From an uncultured Gammaproteobacteria bacterium (GTDB lineage: Bacteria; Pseudomonadota; Gammaproteobacteria; HK1): 64,000 bases of DNA. Location of the stretch: positions 5,295,694-5,359,693 of the forward strand of contig OY282378.1 in the NCBI GenBank assembly GCA_958295835.1. Direction: 5' to 3'. The notes under the pieces are model-generated. The model was not told where the DNA came from. It did no database searches and saw only the letters and a program-made list of their open reading frames with translations. Numbering within the stretch: position 1 is the stretch's first letter; each line of letters starts with the position of its first letter. This document shows positions 51,036 through 59,861 of this stretch, piece after piece. The translations under genes and the position numbers were made by a program.

Positions 51036-51455
51036 CTACCGGGACAGTCCGGGATTCGCCGGATCGCGCGCCCTCTTTCGCCCCTGCCGGATCTCCAGTT
51101 GGAGTTTGCGCCACTCGGGGGTTCCCTCGTGTGGCGCGACCCGGTGGTACCCGGCGGGCAACGACTCGTCGAGCTTCTCGGCGACCTCCATAAGGTACCG
51201 CCTCACATCGTCAAAGCTGCGATTCGTTGGAATGACGACAACGGGCATTGGGGGTCTCGGCGTTTGGAACTCCATGTTCACGTCGCCCGTGACCATCGCC
51301 TCGAAGCCCTCGCCATGCGCGTCCGACTGCAGCTTCCCGTTGGTCGCCCCCGCCCATCCCAAGGCACGCACATGCTCGAATCTGTGCTCCGGCCTCATCC
51401 CGCCGAGAACGCTGCCGACGCGATCGGGCAGGCATTCGTCAACCAACACTCTCAC
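51036..51455 (-). CDS. DUF5615-family PIN-like toxin
   Basis: A 139-residue protein starting at a GTG that overlaps the upstream stop (GTGA): VRVLVDECLPDRV, then HVRALGWAGATNGKLQSDAH and GFEAMVTGDVNMEFQ. This is the DUF5615 (Mut7-C-like PIN) pattern, with acidic residues D at the start (LVDECL) and in TGDVN. These proteins are the predicted toxins of the DUF433/DUF5615 TA type (COG2442/COG4634). It is tightly coupled to the DUF433 antitoxin gene. Confidence 0.88.
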   Translation of the reverse strand: MRVLVDECLPDRVGSVLGGMRPEHRFEHVRALGWAGATNGKLQSDAHGEGFEAMVTGDVNMEFQTPRPPMPVVVIPTNRSFDDVRRYLMEVAEKLDESLPAGYHRVAPHEGTPEWRKLQLEIRQGRKRARDPANPGLSR

Positions 51456-51754
51456 CGGCCAAGGCCAAGGTGGGCGCTTCGCGCCCGATGCTCGCGAGCG
51501 CACTCCCGCTCGATCCCCCTGACGTACTCGTTGTCGATCCGCTCAATGGCGAACTGGGCCTGGTCTTTGGTGACGGTCGGGAAGTCGCTCAGGAAATCGT
51601 CAATGGTGTAGCCGTCCCGAAGGTAACCGAGCAACTGGGACACGCCCACCCGCGTGCCGGTGAAGCAGGCGACTCCGCCGCGTATGTTGGGTGTCGAGCG
51701 AAACACCTCGTCAGGGTGCGGTTCAACGTTCGATTGCTTGCGCATGGCATCCAC
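51452..51754 (-). CDS. DUF433-family antitoxin
   Basis: A 100-residue protein with the DUF433 core: IRGGVACFTGTRVGVSQLLGYLRDGYTIDDFLSDFPTVTKDQAQFAI, a winged-helix fold made of repeated beta-hairpin and helix. It should neutralise the DUF5615 partner and repress the pair. The order is antitoxin then toxin with GTGA overlap. An alternative ATG four codons in (MRKQ) is possible. Confidence 0.88.
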   Translation of the reverse strand: MDAMRKQSNVEPHPDEVFRSTPNIRGGVACFTGTRVGVSQLLGYLRDGYTIDDFLSDFPTVTKDQAQFAIERIDNEYVRGIERECAREHRARSAHLGLGR

Positions 51755-52134
51755 TCCGTCGAATCGGCGCCGACATTATAGAACTGTCCGGGCTGCCCAC
51801 ACCGGGCCATGCGTGAACGCGCAAACCACACTCGGCCAGTCCGGTGGGCGCCATGCCATCCCGCCTTCGCGCCAACTCCACTCTGTTCCGTCACGCCCGC
51901 CAGCCGAGATGCGGCGGAGGGCGCGCGGCCCGGCCTTCCTGCCCCGTCCGTGACGGGCACGGGCACTCGCTTTATGCGTCCGGCGCACTACACTGGACGT
52001 TCCGCCGTCTCGCTCGTCATTACGATCGTTTCGGAGACGGCGGGACCCGCCGGCGGTTCGAGAATGACGCGAATGATCCGAGTGAAGAGACATCATCCCG
52101 ACCGCACGTCGTGGGCATCGCGGGAATGGCCGTC
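51755..52134 (+). other. Promoter-side gap before hsdR, no gene
   Basis: This stretch lies between the divergent DUF433 gene and hsdR. The hsdR reading frame stays open back to 51844, but those codons (RLRANSTLFRHARQPRCGGG...) are not protein-like and I exclude them. A partly self-complementary stretch CGTTTCGGAGACGGCGGGAC...GTTCGAGAATGACG (about 52026-52072) resembles the intergenic repeats seen near hemL. Confidence 0.4.
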
Positions 52135-55100
52135 ATGACGGAGCCGCCGCTTCGCATCGACGAGCGCCGCCACGTCGAGAAGCCCTTGCTGGAACAGCTC
52201 GCCGGGTTCGGCTGGGAGATCCTCGACCTCGACCGCAAGCAGCGCCCGTCGGACAGCTTCCGGGAGCACTTTACCGAGGTGGCGATGCTGTCCGTGCTGC
52301 GCGAGCGGCTTGCGATCATCAACCCGTGGCTGGAGGACGACCAGATCGAAGAAGCAGTCAGTCGGATGACCGCCGGGCTTCCGGGCATGGGGCTGCTGGA
52401 GAACAACCGGTACATTCTCGATCTGCTGCTCGAAGGCACCAGCGCCGGAGAGAACCGCCGAACCGGGGAGAGGAGCCCGACCGTCCGCTACGTGGACTTC
52501 GAGCAACGCGGGAACAACCGCTTCATCGCGGTGTGCCAGTGCAAGGTCCGCGTCCCCGGGACCGAGCACCACATCGTTCCGGACCTCGTGCTGTTCCTGA
52601 ACGGCCTGCCCGTGGTGGTGATCGAGTGCAAGTCGCCCAAGGTGAAGGACGCGATCCCGGAGGCCATCGATCAGCTTCTGCGCTACGGCGATCGGCGCGA
52701 CGCGACGGGCGAGGGCAGCCCGCGCCTCTTCCACTACAACCAGTTCGTGGTGGTGACCTGCCGGCAGGAGGCGCGATTCGGCACGATCAGCACCCGCAGC
52801 GAGAAGCACTTCTACCGCTGGACCGACCCCTACCCCCGCACCGTGGATGATCTGGAACACGGTGCCGGCGGCCCGAACGATCAGCAACGGCTCGTCGCCG
52901 GGATGCTCGACCCCGGCAACCTGCTCGATCTCATCCGCACCTTCACCCTGTTCTCGGTCAACGACAAGGGCGAGACCATCAAGATCGTGGGGCGCTACCA
53001 GCAGTTCCGGGCGGTGAAGCGGGCCGTGAAGCGCTTGCTGGAAGGCCGGAGCCCGCGCGGGCGTAGCGGCATCGTCTGGCACACCCAGGGGTCGGGCAAG
53101 TCCCTGACGATGATGTTCATGGTCCGCGAGATGTACCGCCACGCGGCGCTCGCGAGCTGGAAGGTGGTCTTCGTCACCGACCGCATCCAGCTCGAACGAC
53201 AGCTCTCCGAGACGAGCGTGAACGTCGGCTTCACGGTGAAGGTCGCGGACAGCATCGCGGCGCTGAAGGCGCTCCTGCGCGCCGAGACCTCCGATCTGGT
53301 CATGGCCATGATCCACAAGTTCCGGGAGGCGGACCTCGCGGAAACCTTCCCCGAGCTCAACACGAGCCCGCACATCCTCGTCATGACCGATGAGGCGCAT
53401 CGGTCCCAGTACCGGCTGCTCGGCGCCAACCTCGACCGGGCCATCCCCAACGCGGCCCGGATCGGATACACCGGCACGCCGATCGACAAGACCGAGCGGG
53501 TGTTCGGCGACTACATCGACCGGTACACCATGCGCCGGTCCATGCAGGACGGCGTGACCCTTCAAATCGTCTACGAAGGACGCACCCACAAGGCCGAGGT
53601 CAGCGACCGGGCGGCGATGGATACGGCGTTCGAGGACGTATTCAGCGATTACGACCTGCAAGAGCGCTTGCGGATCCTCGGCTACGGCTCACGGGACGCC
53701 TACCTGGAAGCGGAATCGACCATCGAGGCGAAGGCGCGGGACATGGTCGACCACTACCTGATCCACGTGTACCCGAACGGCTACAAGGCGCAGGTGGTCG
53801 CCACGTCGCGCGAAGCGGCCGTGCGTTACAAGACGTACCTCGACGCGGCGCTCGGAGCCGCCGTCGCGAAGCTGGAGCAGCGGGCCAACCTCGGAAGCCC
53901 GGACCTGGAACGGCTCCGGGCGATGCGCACGGCCGTGGTCATCTCCGGAAGCCACAACGATCCGCTGCACCTGAAGGCCCATACGGACCCGTCGAGGCAC
54001 GAGGCGAGCATCAAGAGCTTCAAGCTGCCCTTCGACGGAGAAGACGAAGGCGTGAGTGGGGACGTGGGGATCCTCATCGTCAACAACATGCTGCTCACGG
54101 GCTTCGACGCGCCGATCGAGCAGGTGATGTATCTCGACAAGGTGGTCGTCGCCCACAACCTGCTTCAGGCCATCGCGCGGGTCAACCGCGTCGCCGGGGA
54201 ATCCAAGGACAAGGGCTTCGTGGTCGACTACGTCGGCATCGGCCACCACATCAGACAGGCGATCGACGCCTACGACGAGCGGGAGCAGAAGAACATCGTC
54301 GATGCGCTCAGCTTCCCGGAAGACGAATTGCGCGAGCTCGAAGCGAGCTTCGGCGCAATCATGGGTCTCTTGAAGAAACACCGCCTCGACGATTTGAGCG
54401 ATCACGATGCGTTCTTCGATGTCTTCTACGACGAAGACCTGCGCTTCGAGTTCATGTCGGCGTTCAGGAAGCTGACCCGATGCCTGAACCTGGTGTTTCC
54501 GGCGAAGCAGGCGCTCGGTTACGTTCGGGACTACCAAGCCCTGGCCGAGATCAACGTACTGGCGGGCAAGCACTTTCGGGACGGGCGGCTCAGCATGAAG
54601 GGCATTCCGCCGAAGCTGCGGGCCATCACGGACGAACACCTGGAATCCCGGGGGATCGATGCCCGGGTGCCGCCCATCTCCATCCTCGACGAGAATTTCG
54701 TCAAGGACGTGGCCAGGCGCAATCGCACGAAGACGAGGGCGGCGGAGATCGAGCACGCGATCCGCCACCATCTCGACGTCGAGCTCGACGACGATCCGGA
54801 TCTCAAGGCGTCGCTCGCGCAGGCCCTCGCCGACATATTCGAACAGTTCCGCGACAACTGGCGGAAGATTTACGAGGAGCTGGAGAAGCTACGCACGCGG
54901 ATCGTCAACGCCCGCAAGGAGCCGACCTACGGGCTGCACCGCAAGAAGCAGATGCCCTTCTTCCGCATGTTTCGGCGGGAGCTGTTCGGTATGGACGCGC
55001 TCGGGGACGACGCGGAGGAACCGAAGGTGGCGGAGCCGGCCCCGTCCTACGGCATGAGCGAGGAAGACCGCATCGGCCTGCTCGTGGACCTGACGCAGAA

Positions 55101-55311
55101 GGTGTGTCTCGCCGTCGAGCGCGAGCTGTATCTCACCGGGTTCTGGGAAAGCGTCCCGGCCCGGAACAGGCTGAAGGCGGAAGTCCAGAAGATCCTGCTC
55201 GCACCCGAGTTCGTTTCGGTTCCCCGCATCGTCGACAACCGGGCGCAGCTCATCGGCCGGATCATGGAGATCGCGGAAAGGAACAACGACGTCATCCTTT
55301 ACGCGGATTGA
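52135..55311 (+). CDS. hsdR: Type I restriction endonuclease subunit HsdR
   Basis: The 1058-residue motor/nuclease subunit cuts unmodified DNA after translocation. The N-terminal PD-(D/E)XK site has D150 and E164-C-K166 (VVVIECKSPK). The helicase core has Walker A HTQGSGKS (316-323), DEAH (419-422) in TDEAHRSQ, and motif VI-like LLQAIARVNRV. A C-terminal helical region follows. It starts at ATG 52135 after GGGAA; another in-frame ATG at 52126 is possible. It is separated from hsdS by about 5.5 kb of accessory genes, so it probably has its own promoter. Confidence 0.94.
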   Translation: MTEPPLRIDERRHVEKPLLEQLAGFGWEILDLDRKQRPSDSFREHFTEVAMLSVLRERLAIINPWLEDDQIEEAVSRMTAGLPGMGLLENNRYILDLLLEGTSAGENRRTGERSPTVRYVDFEQRGNNRFIAVCQCKVRVPGTEHHIVPDLVLFLNGLPVVVIECKSPKVKDAIPEAIDQLLRYGDRRDATGEGSPRLFHYNQFVVVTCRQEARFGTISTRSEKHFYRWTDPYPRTVDDLEHGAGGPNDQQRLVAGMLDPGNLLDLIRTFTLFSVNDKGETIKIVGRYQQFRAVKRAVKRLLEGRSPRGRSGIVWHTQGSGKSLTMMFMVREMYRHAALASWKVVFVTDRIQLERQLSETSVNVGFTVKVADSIAALKALLRAETSDLVMAMIHKFREADLAETFPELNTSPHILVMTDEAHRSQYRLLGANLDRAIPNAARIGYTGTPIDKTERVFGDYIDRYTMRRSMQDGVTLQIVYEGRTHKAEVSDRAAMDTAFEDVFSDYDLQERLRILGYGSRDAYLEAESTIEAKARDMVDHYLIHVYPNGYKAQVVATSREAAVRYKTYLDAALGAAVAKLEQRANLGSPDLERLRAMRTAVVISGSHNDPLHLKAHTDPSRHEASIKSFKLPFDGEDEGVSGDVGILIVNNMLLTGFDAPIEQVMYLDKVVVAHNLLQAIARVNRVAGESKDKGFVVDYVGIGHHIRQAIDAYDEREQKNIVDALSFPEDELRELEASFGAIMGLLKKHRLDDLSDHDAFFDVFYDEDLRFEFMSAFRKLTRCLNLVFPAKQALGYVRDYQALAEINVLAGKHFRDGRLSMKGIPPKLRAITDEHLESRGIDARVPPISILDENFVKDVARRNRTKTRAAEIEHAIRHHLDVELDDDPDLKASLAQALADIFEQFRDNWRKIYEELEKLRTRIVNARKEPTYGLHRKKQMPFFRMFRRELFGMDALGDDAEEPKVAEPAPSYGMSEEDRIGLLVDLTQKVCLAVERELYLTGFWESVPARNRLKAEVQKILLAPEFVSVPRIVDNRAQLIGRIMEIAERNNDVILYAD

Positions 55312-55355
55312 CGCGGGCCGACTCGGACCGGCCACCGACGCAGAACGGGCATCCC

Positions 55356-56066
55356 ATGGACCTGCGGTACACGATCAGGCGATCGGCGAAACGAAAGCGG
55401 CTCACGATCACCGTCGAGCGTGACCGAAGCGTCGTCGTGCACGCGCCGGCCGCCATGCCGGATGCAGCGATCGGGCGGGCGGTGGAAGCCAGGCGGCAGT
55501 GGATCCGGGAGAAGACACGGCACGGCCGGAAGTACCGGGAGCCGCCGCACCCGCCCGGCAAGGAGCTGGTCAACGGCGAATCGGCGCTCTACCTGGGCAG
55601 GAGCTACCGGATCGAGCTGGTGAAGGGAGATGCGGACGACGCCGGCGGCGTCCGTCTCGACCGGCGTTTCTTCGTGCCCGTCCTCCCCCGGGCCGCGGGG
55701 GCGCCCGCAGGCCACGGGGCGACCGCGATGCGGGACTGGTACGTCGCCAGAGCGAAGGAACACATCCTGCCGCGGGTCGAGCGCCATGCCCGGAGCCTCG
55801 GGGTGCGCTACGGCCGGGCGCGTATCGTCGACAGCCGCTACCGCTGGGGCTCGTGCACCGTGCGCGGCAACGTCAACATCAACTGGCGGCTGATCAAGGC
55901 GCCGGCGTTCGTCATCGACTACGTCATCGTGCACGAGCTCGCACACCTGATCGAGCCGAACCACACGGAACGCTTCTGGGGCGTCGTGCGCGCCCACGCG
56001 CCGGGGATGGAAGGGGCGCGCTCATGGCTGCGGGAACACGGCCAGCTTCTGGAGGAGCTTGTGTAG
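55356..56066 (+). CDS. YgjP-like (DUF45) zinc metallopeptidase-type protein
   Basis: A 236-residue M48-related protein of the YgjP/DUF45 family. It has RRSAKRKRLTITVERDRSVVVHAP at the N-terminus, SRYRWGSCTVRGNVNINWRL, and the zinc motif HELAH (193-197) followed by EPNHTERFW with the third ligand region. Such genes very often follow hsdR in type I loci; their role there is unknown and could be assembly or regulation of the complex. It begins 44 bases after hsdR. Confidence 0.88.
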   Translation: MDLRYTIRRSAKRKRLTITVERDRSVVVHAPAAMPDAAIGRAVEARRQWIREKTRHGRKYREPPHPPGKELVNGESALYLGRSYRIELVKGDADDAGGVRLDRRFFVPVLPRAAGAPAGHGATAMRDWYVARAKEHILPRVERHARSLGVRYGRARIVDSRYRWGSCTVRGNVNINWRLIKAPAFVIDYVIVHELAHLIEPNHTERFWGVVRAHAPGMEGARSWLREHGQLLEELV

Positions 56067-56139
56067 GGAACGAGAGAAATGGCAGGGAAACCCCGCTAAC
56101 ATGCAGGCTCCGTGATCACGGCAGCACCGGAGAGCCACG

Positions 56140-56328
56140 ATGGACAGACTCGACAGAGGAACACGGAAACCTCCACCGGTCCCGATCATCTCCGAGGAGG
56201 AGGCACGGGCACGGCGGGCAAAAGCCGCCGAGGCCGATAGCAGGCGAGCGAAAGAGCTCGCGGAAAAAGCGGGGTTCGGGGATTACAGCATCGACTTCAT
56301 CCGCCAGGCTCGCGGCATCGGGAGGTGA
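56140..56328 (+). CDS. Small putative antitoxin of a PIN pair
   Basis: A 62-residue, highly charged protein (ISEEEARARRAKAAEADSRR, AKELAEKAGFGDYSIDFIRQ) whose stop codon overlaps the start of the PIN-domain gene (GTGA). Position, size and coupling suggest an antitoxin; the helical, DNA-binding part is not recognisable. Upstream an AGAGCCACG precedes the ATG. Confidence 0.6.
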   Translation: MDRLDRGTRKPPPVPIISEEEARARRAKAAEADSRRAKELAEKAGFGDYSIDFIRQARGIGR

Positions 56329-56879
56329 GTCCCTGTCATTGGTGGACGGCCTCGACCAGGGGCGAGGTCGTTTTCGACTGCAACGTCCCGCTGGATTACG
56401 CCTGTAACACCGGCCAACGGGGAGACTGGGCAAGGGAGGTCATCAAGTGGGCCAAAACGGAAGATCACACGATGCTCATATCGGCGATGGCCCACGGCGA
56501 GATCCTCGCGGTGCTGCGCAACCTTGAATTACGGCAGATCGCGGACAACAGGAAGATGCACCCGGAAGGCCCGGGGGACTTCGCCGCCGTCGACGCGCAG
56601 ACGATCCGATCACTGAGCGAGCAGATATGGAGCGTACAAGTCAGACCGGTCGTCCTGTCCGCAGATCTCAGAGATCGATGCCTCGAACTACGACAGAACA
56701 TCGTCCCTTACGACGCCTGGTACGTCGCAATCTCGGAGCGCTACGACGCCCCCCTGTTCACGACGGACGAAAGGCTCGTCAACGCCATCGGCCACACGAA
56801 CAGCACGTGCACCGCCTACAGCTTCAGAACCGATACGGAACGACGGAACAGGGAGCAAAACCGCTCCCGCATCGAATAA
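56325..56879 (+). CDS. PIN-domain toxin
   Basis: A 184-residue PIN-fold nuclease. After a short leader from GTG 56325, VVFDCNVPLDYA gives the first Asp; SAMAHGEILAVL holds the conserved Glu; and YDAWYVAISERYDAPLFTTDERL has the third and fourth acidic positions. It is longer than usual VapC proteins, with a Ser/Arg-rich tail (TERRNREQNRSRIE). It is coupled to the small upstream gene. Confidence 0.82.
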   Translation: MSPCHWWTASTRGEVVFDCNVPLDYACNTGQRGDWAREVIKWAKTEDHTMLISAMAHGEILAVLRNLELRQIADNRKMHPEGPGDFAAVDAQTIRSLSEQIWSVQVRPVVLSADLRDRCLELRQNIVPYDAWYVAISERYDAPLFTTDERLVNAIGHTNSTCTAYSFRTDTERRNREQNRSRIE

Positions 56880-56930
56880 CTCCGCGAGCCGCGCATACCC
56901 TTCCAGGCAGCGCCCCCACGAACGTTTGAG

Positions 56931-57187
56931 CGTACATGAACGGCGCGAGCCGCGGCCTGCTGCCGCCGGCGACCCGCGCTACTTCAACCGTACCCGCGGC
57001 GACGCCTTCAGGAAGGCGGACGTCATCGTCCTCGCCGGCACCCCCTTCGGCATGACCGCGTTCGACATGGAGACCGCCAACCGCTTCGGCGCCCCGTACA
57101 TCGCAGTGATCGGCAACAACTCCGCGACGAACCAGATCCGCTTCGGCCAGATCTCCAAGTACGGCGAGGAGCGCGCCGACCTCGGTC
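56931..57187 (+). pseudogene. Deleted copy of the ThDP enzyme gene (from 40229-40341 and 40858-40998)
   Basis: Bases 56931-57040 repeat the ThDP-enzyme gene from TACATGAACGGCGCGAGC onward, with one base lost in CCGCCGGCGACCC. At CCCCTTCGGCATGACC the copy jumps over about 515 bases, joining two places that share CCTTCG. It then follows the TPP-binding region (FGMTAFDMETANRFGAPYIA) to GAGGAGCGCGCCGAC, where it runs into an IS66 fragment. Non-functional. Confidence 0.92.
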
Positions 57188-57679
57188 GAGGCGAAGAGCC
57201 AGTTGCGCTTGCCCCCCGATAGACTGCCTCGGGGGCAGGCTCATCGGCACAGGACGTAGGGCGCGCTCCAGATGATTGGTGTCGATGGCCACCGCGGGGT
57301 CGTCGAGGAAGACCTCCAGCGCCGAGCGGCGCTCGCGCGCGTAGCGCAACGCCTTGGCCAACGGACTCTTGGGCAGCAGGCCGGGGCGATGGCACTGCAC
57401 ATCGCACCATCGCCAGAAAGCCTCGACCACGGGCCGGTTGCCCTTCGCCTCGCGCCCGGCCTTGATGGAGGTCTTGTCCACCGCCAGCACCCGGCTCGTG
57501 AGCACCTGCGCGCTTTGCGCCGCCACGATGGGCGCCAACAGGTCAATCGCCCGGCTCGTCCAGTGAATCAGCGTCGAGCGGCTGAGTTCGACGCCGCTGT
57601 CGTGCAGGCGCTGGTGCTGGCGGTACAACGGCAGGTGATATGAGAACTTGTCGACCAGCATCCCCGCAAGCACGCTCAC
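57184..57679 (-). pseudogene. IS66-family transposase remnant
   Basis: The minus strand reads FSYHLPLYRQHQRLHDSGVE, LSRSTLIHWTSRAIDLLAPIV, then ALRYARERRSALEVFLDDP, AIDTNHLERALRPV and, out of phase, GGKRNWLFAST. These are consecutive IS66 transposase blocks. The catalytic middle part between DKTSIKAGREAKG and LAKALRYA is shortened, and the C-terminal end is broken by a frame change near 57225. It abuts the deleted ThDP-gene copy. Confidence 0.8.
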
Positions 57680-57711
57680 TGAACCGCCCCGGGAAACTCG
57701 GAGGGTGATTT
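57680..57711 (-). mobile_element. IS3-type end
   Basis: TGAACCGCCCCGGGAAACTC followed by GGAGGGTGATTT is the reverse complement of the end at 38321-38353 with few differences. It directly touches the IS66 remnant. The following 57712-58027 has no recognisable gene; a plus-strand frame (LLADLAEAIALVRAFLDTSL) is too short to judge. Confidence 0.55.
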
Positions 57712-58027
57712 AGCGACCTTCGCCGGCACGCAGCCGGGCGGGGACGGCGGCGAGACCGATCCGGCCAGGCCCGACGAAGACTTGCTCGCCGATCTGGCCG
57801 AGGCGATCGCTCTGGTGCGGGCCTTCCTCGATACCTCCTTGCAATCGGGGGCGGCGACGAACGGACGCGCGTGGAAAGGAAGGGGCGCCGGTCGGGTCAG
57901 GGCGACGAACGCCGGGGGAGCGGCGTGTCCGCATCCGCGACCGTGGGCCGGTCAGCGTGACATGGTCCTGACCCGGTCTTGACAGGCACGCGAAACGCAT
58001 CCATCGCCAAGGGATGCAGGACCCGAA

Positions 58028-58639
58028 TCAGTAGAGCTGTGCCTCGTACCGGGCGACCATCTCTTCCCGGGTCTCGGCCGGTGCGGTCGAGCCGATCTGG
58101 TCCTTGAGCATTCGGCCCATGCTCGGGAGGGTGGAACGCTCGATCTTCGAGTCCTCGTGCCAGAGCCGGGCCCGCATCACCGCCTTCGCGCAGTGCAGGT
58201 AGGCGTCGCGCACCGCGATCCGGATCACGGTGGCCGGCGCCCGGCCGCGCATCACGTGCTCCGCGCGCAACGGCTCGTCATCGAGGATCTCGGCGGTCCC
58301 GTTCACGCGCAGGACTTCGTCGACTCCGGGGACCAGGAACAGCAGCGCGACCTCCGGGTTCTCCACGATGTTGGAGAGGGAGTCGAGCCGGTTGTTGCCG
58401 GGAGAATCCGGGATCGCGAGGGTTCGATCGTCGAGGATCTTCACGAATCCGGGCTCGCCCCCGCGCGGCGAAACGTCCGCCTGCCGGCTCCGCCCGCTCG
58501 ACGCGAGCAGCACGAAGGGCGAGACCTCGACGAAGCGGCGGCAGTGCGGGTCGAGGTGGTCGAGCTGCTTGCGCACCGCGCGTTCGGAAGGCCGGTGGTA
58601 GTGCGAGCGAAGGTCGTCGACGGAGCGGATGGCGGGCAC
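58028..58639 (-). CDS. Pyridoxamine 5'-phosphate oxidase-like (MSMEG_1061-type) flavin-binding protein
   Basis: A 203-residue split-barrel protein. Typical segments are HCRRFVEVSPFVLLASSGRSRQADVSPRGGEPGFVKILDD, TLAIPDSPGNNRLDSLSNIVENPEVALLFLVPGVDEVLRVNG, and HCAKAVMRARLW. The PNPOx-like superfamily binds FMN or F420; members of this subgroup are of unknown activity and often accompany aromatic or steroid degradation genes. It is divergent from the enoyl-CoA hydratase gene, with about 170 bases between. Confidence 0.85.
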   Translation of the reverse strand: MPAIRSVDDLRSHYHRPSERAVRKQLDHLDPHCRRFVEVSPFVLLASSGRSRQADVSPRGGEPGFVKILDDRTLAIPDSPGNNRLDSLSNIVENPEVALLFLVPGVDEVLRVNGTAEILDDEPLRAEHVMRGRAPATVIRIAVRDAYLHCAKAVMRARLWHEDSKIERSTLPSMGRMLKDQIGSTAPAETREEMVARYEAQLY

Positions 58640-58809
58640 GGGGTTTCCTCCACGGAGAGGCGTGATTCAATACAGTCGAGCGTAAGTTGCCCGATGTCTT
58701 GTAGTCAAAAGATCGAGCCGGCCCGCACGGGCGTCGCGCTCCGCTGCCCGGACTTCGGGGATACGGGACTTCGGAGATACACTGGCCACACCAGAGGACG
58801 ACCGTCGAC

Positions 58810-59646
58810 ATGGACCTGGAAACCATCCGCTTCGAGCGGCGCGGGCGGGTCGCGCTGCTCACCCTCGACCGGCCGGAACGGCTCAACGCCATCTCCGCGC
58901 GGATGATGGACGAGATCGAGTCGGTGCTCGATACCGTGGCCGGGGACGACGGCCTCGGGGCGGTGGTGGTGTGCGGGACGGGACGCGCCTTCTGCTCCGG
59001 CTACGATCTGAAGGACGACGCCCTCGCGCCACCGGCGGACGCGGAAGCGTGGCGCTCCCGCCTGGAGCGCGATCTCGACTTCCTCTTGCGGTTCTGGAAC
59101 CAGCCGGAGCCCACCATCGCCGCGGTGCACGGCTACTGCCTCGCCGGGGGGTGCGAGCTGGCGATGTCGTGCGACGTCACCATCGCCGAGGAGGGGTGCC
59201 GCTTCGGGGAGCCGGAGCTGAAGTTCGGCTCCGTGGTGGTGAACATGATGATGCCGTGGCTCATCGGGCCGAAGCTCACCAAGGAGCTGCTGCTCTCCGG
59301 GGACGACCGGCTGAGCGCGGAACGGGCCGAACGGATCGGGCTGGTCAACCGGGTGGTGGCGAAAGGAACCCACGTCGATGAGGCGCTCGCCCTCGCGGCG
59401 CGCATCGCTGCGCTCGACGCCGATGCGATCGTCCGCACCAAGGCCGCGATCAACCGCGGCTTCGAGATCATGGGGCTGCACGGCGCGTTGCGGGCCGGGC
59501 TCGACGCCGCAGTCGAGATCGAATCGATGGAGACCCCGTCGCGCGCCGAGTTCAAGCGGCGGGTCCGCGAGCAGGGCCTGAAGGCGGCCCTCGCGTGGCG
59601 CGACGGGCGATTCGGGGAGGCCGATGCCGGCGCCGATGTCGAGTGA
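58810..59646 (+). CDS. Enoyl-CoA hydratase/isomerase (crotonase family)
   Basis: A 278-residue crotonase-fold protein. It has VALLTLDRPERLNAIS, the CoA-oxyanion motif GRAFCSGYDLKDD, PTIAAVHGYCLAGGCELAMSCD with the second oxyanion Gly, and a Glu in RFGEPELKFG where the catalytic acid sits in hydratases. It would add water to a 2,3-enoyl-CoA. Its 3' end is duplicated just downstream (59562-59861). It precedes the thiolase-like gene on the same strand. Confidence 0.88.
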   Translation: MDLETIRFERRGRVALLTLDRPERLNAISARMMDEIESVLDTVAGDDGLGAVVVCGTGRAFCSGYDLKDDALAPPADAEAWRSRLERDLDFLLRFWNQPEPTIAAVHGYCLAGGCELAMSCDVTIAEEGCRFGEPELKFGSVVVNMMMPWLIGPKLTKELLLSGDDRLSAERAERIGLVNRVVAKGTHVDEALALAARIAALDADAIVRTKAAINRGFEIMGLHGALRAGLDAAVEIESMETPSRAEFKRRVREQGLKAALAWRDGRFGEADAGADVE

Positions 59647-59861
59647 CGTATACGTGCTCGGCGGCTCGGCGGCGCCCTTCACCCGCCGCCGGGACGGCAG
59701 CGCATGGGTAATTCGAATGACGGGTCCGCGAACGGGGCCTGAAGGCCGCGCTCGTCTGGCGTGACGGGTGGTTCGGAGGGCTGATGCCGATGTCGAACGA
59801 CGTGTACGTGCTCGGCGGCTCGGCGGTGCCGTTCGCCCGCCGCCGGGACGACAGCGCGTGG
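59562..59861 (+). repeat. Imperfect tandem duplication joining the hydratase 3' end and thiolase 5' end
   Basis: Unit 1 (59562-59707) runs from GGTCCGCGAGCAGGGCCTGA in the hydratase gene through its stop to a copy of the thiolase start (GTGCTCGGCGGCTCGGCGG). Unit 2 (59723-59861) repeats the same order, with the second thiolase start being the real one. The offset is 161 bases and the copies differ at several positions, so the event is not very recent. Confidence 0.85.

Noticed and set aside
52026..52075. tRNA-like T-loop sequence (GGTTCGAGAATG)
   Set aside because: No matching acceptor, D or anticodon stems could be drawn around it; no tRNA gene was found in the window.
51844..52134. N-terminal extension of HsdR by about 97 codons
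   Set aside because: The extra residues are low in helix or strand propensity and unlike HsdR N-termini; a ribosome site and ATG are present at 52135.
55499..56407. 302-codon frame overlapping the YgjP gene and downstream
   Set aside because: Alternative-frame reading of a gene with a clear HELAH motif; composition is Arg/Ala/Gly noise.
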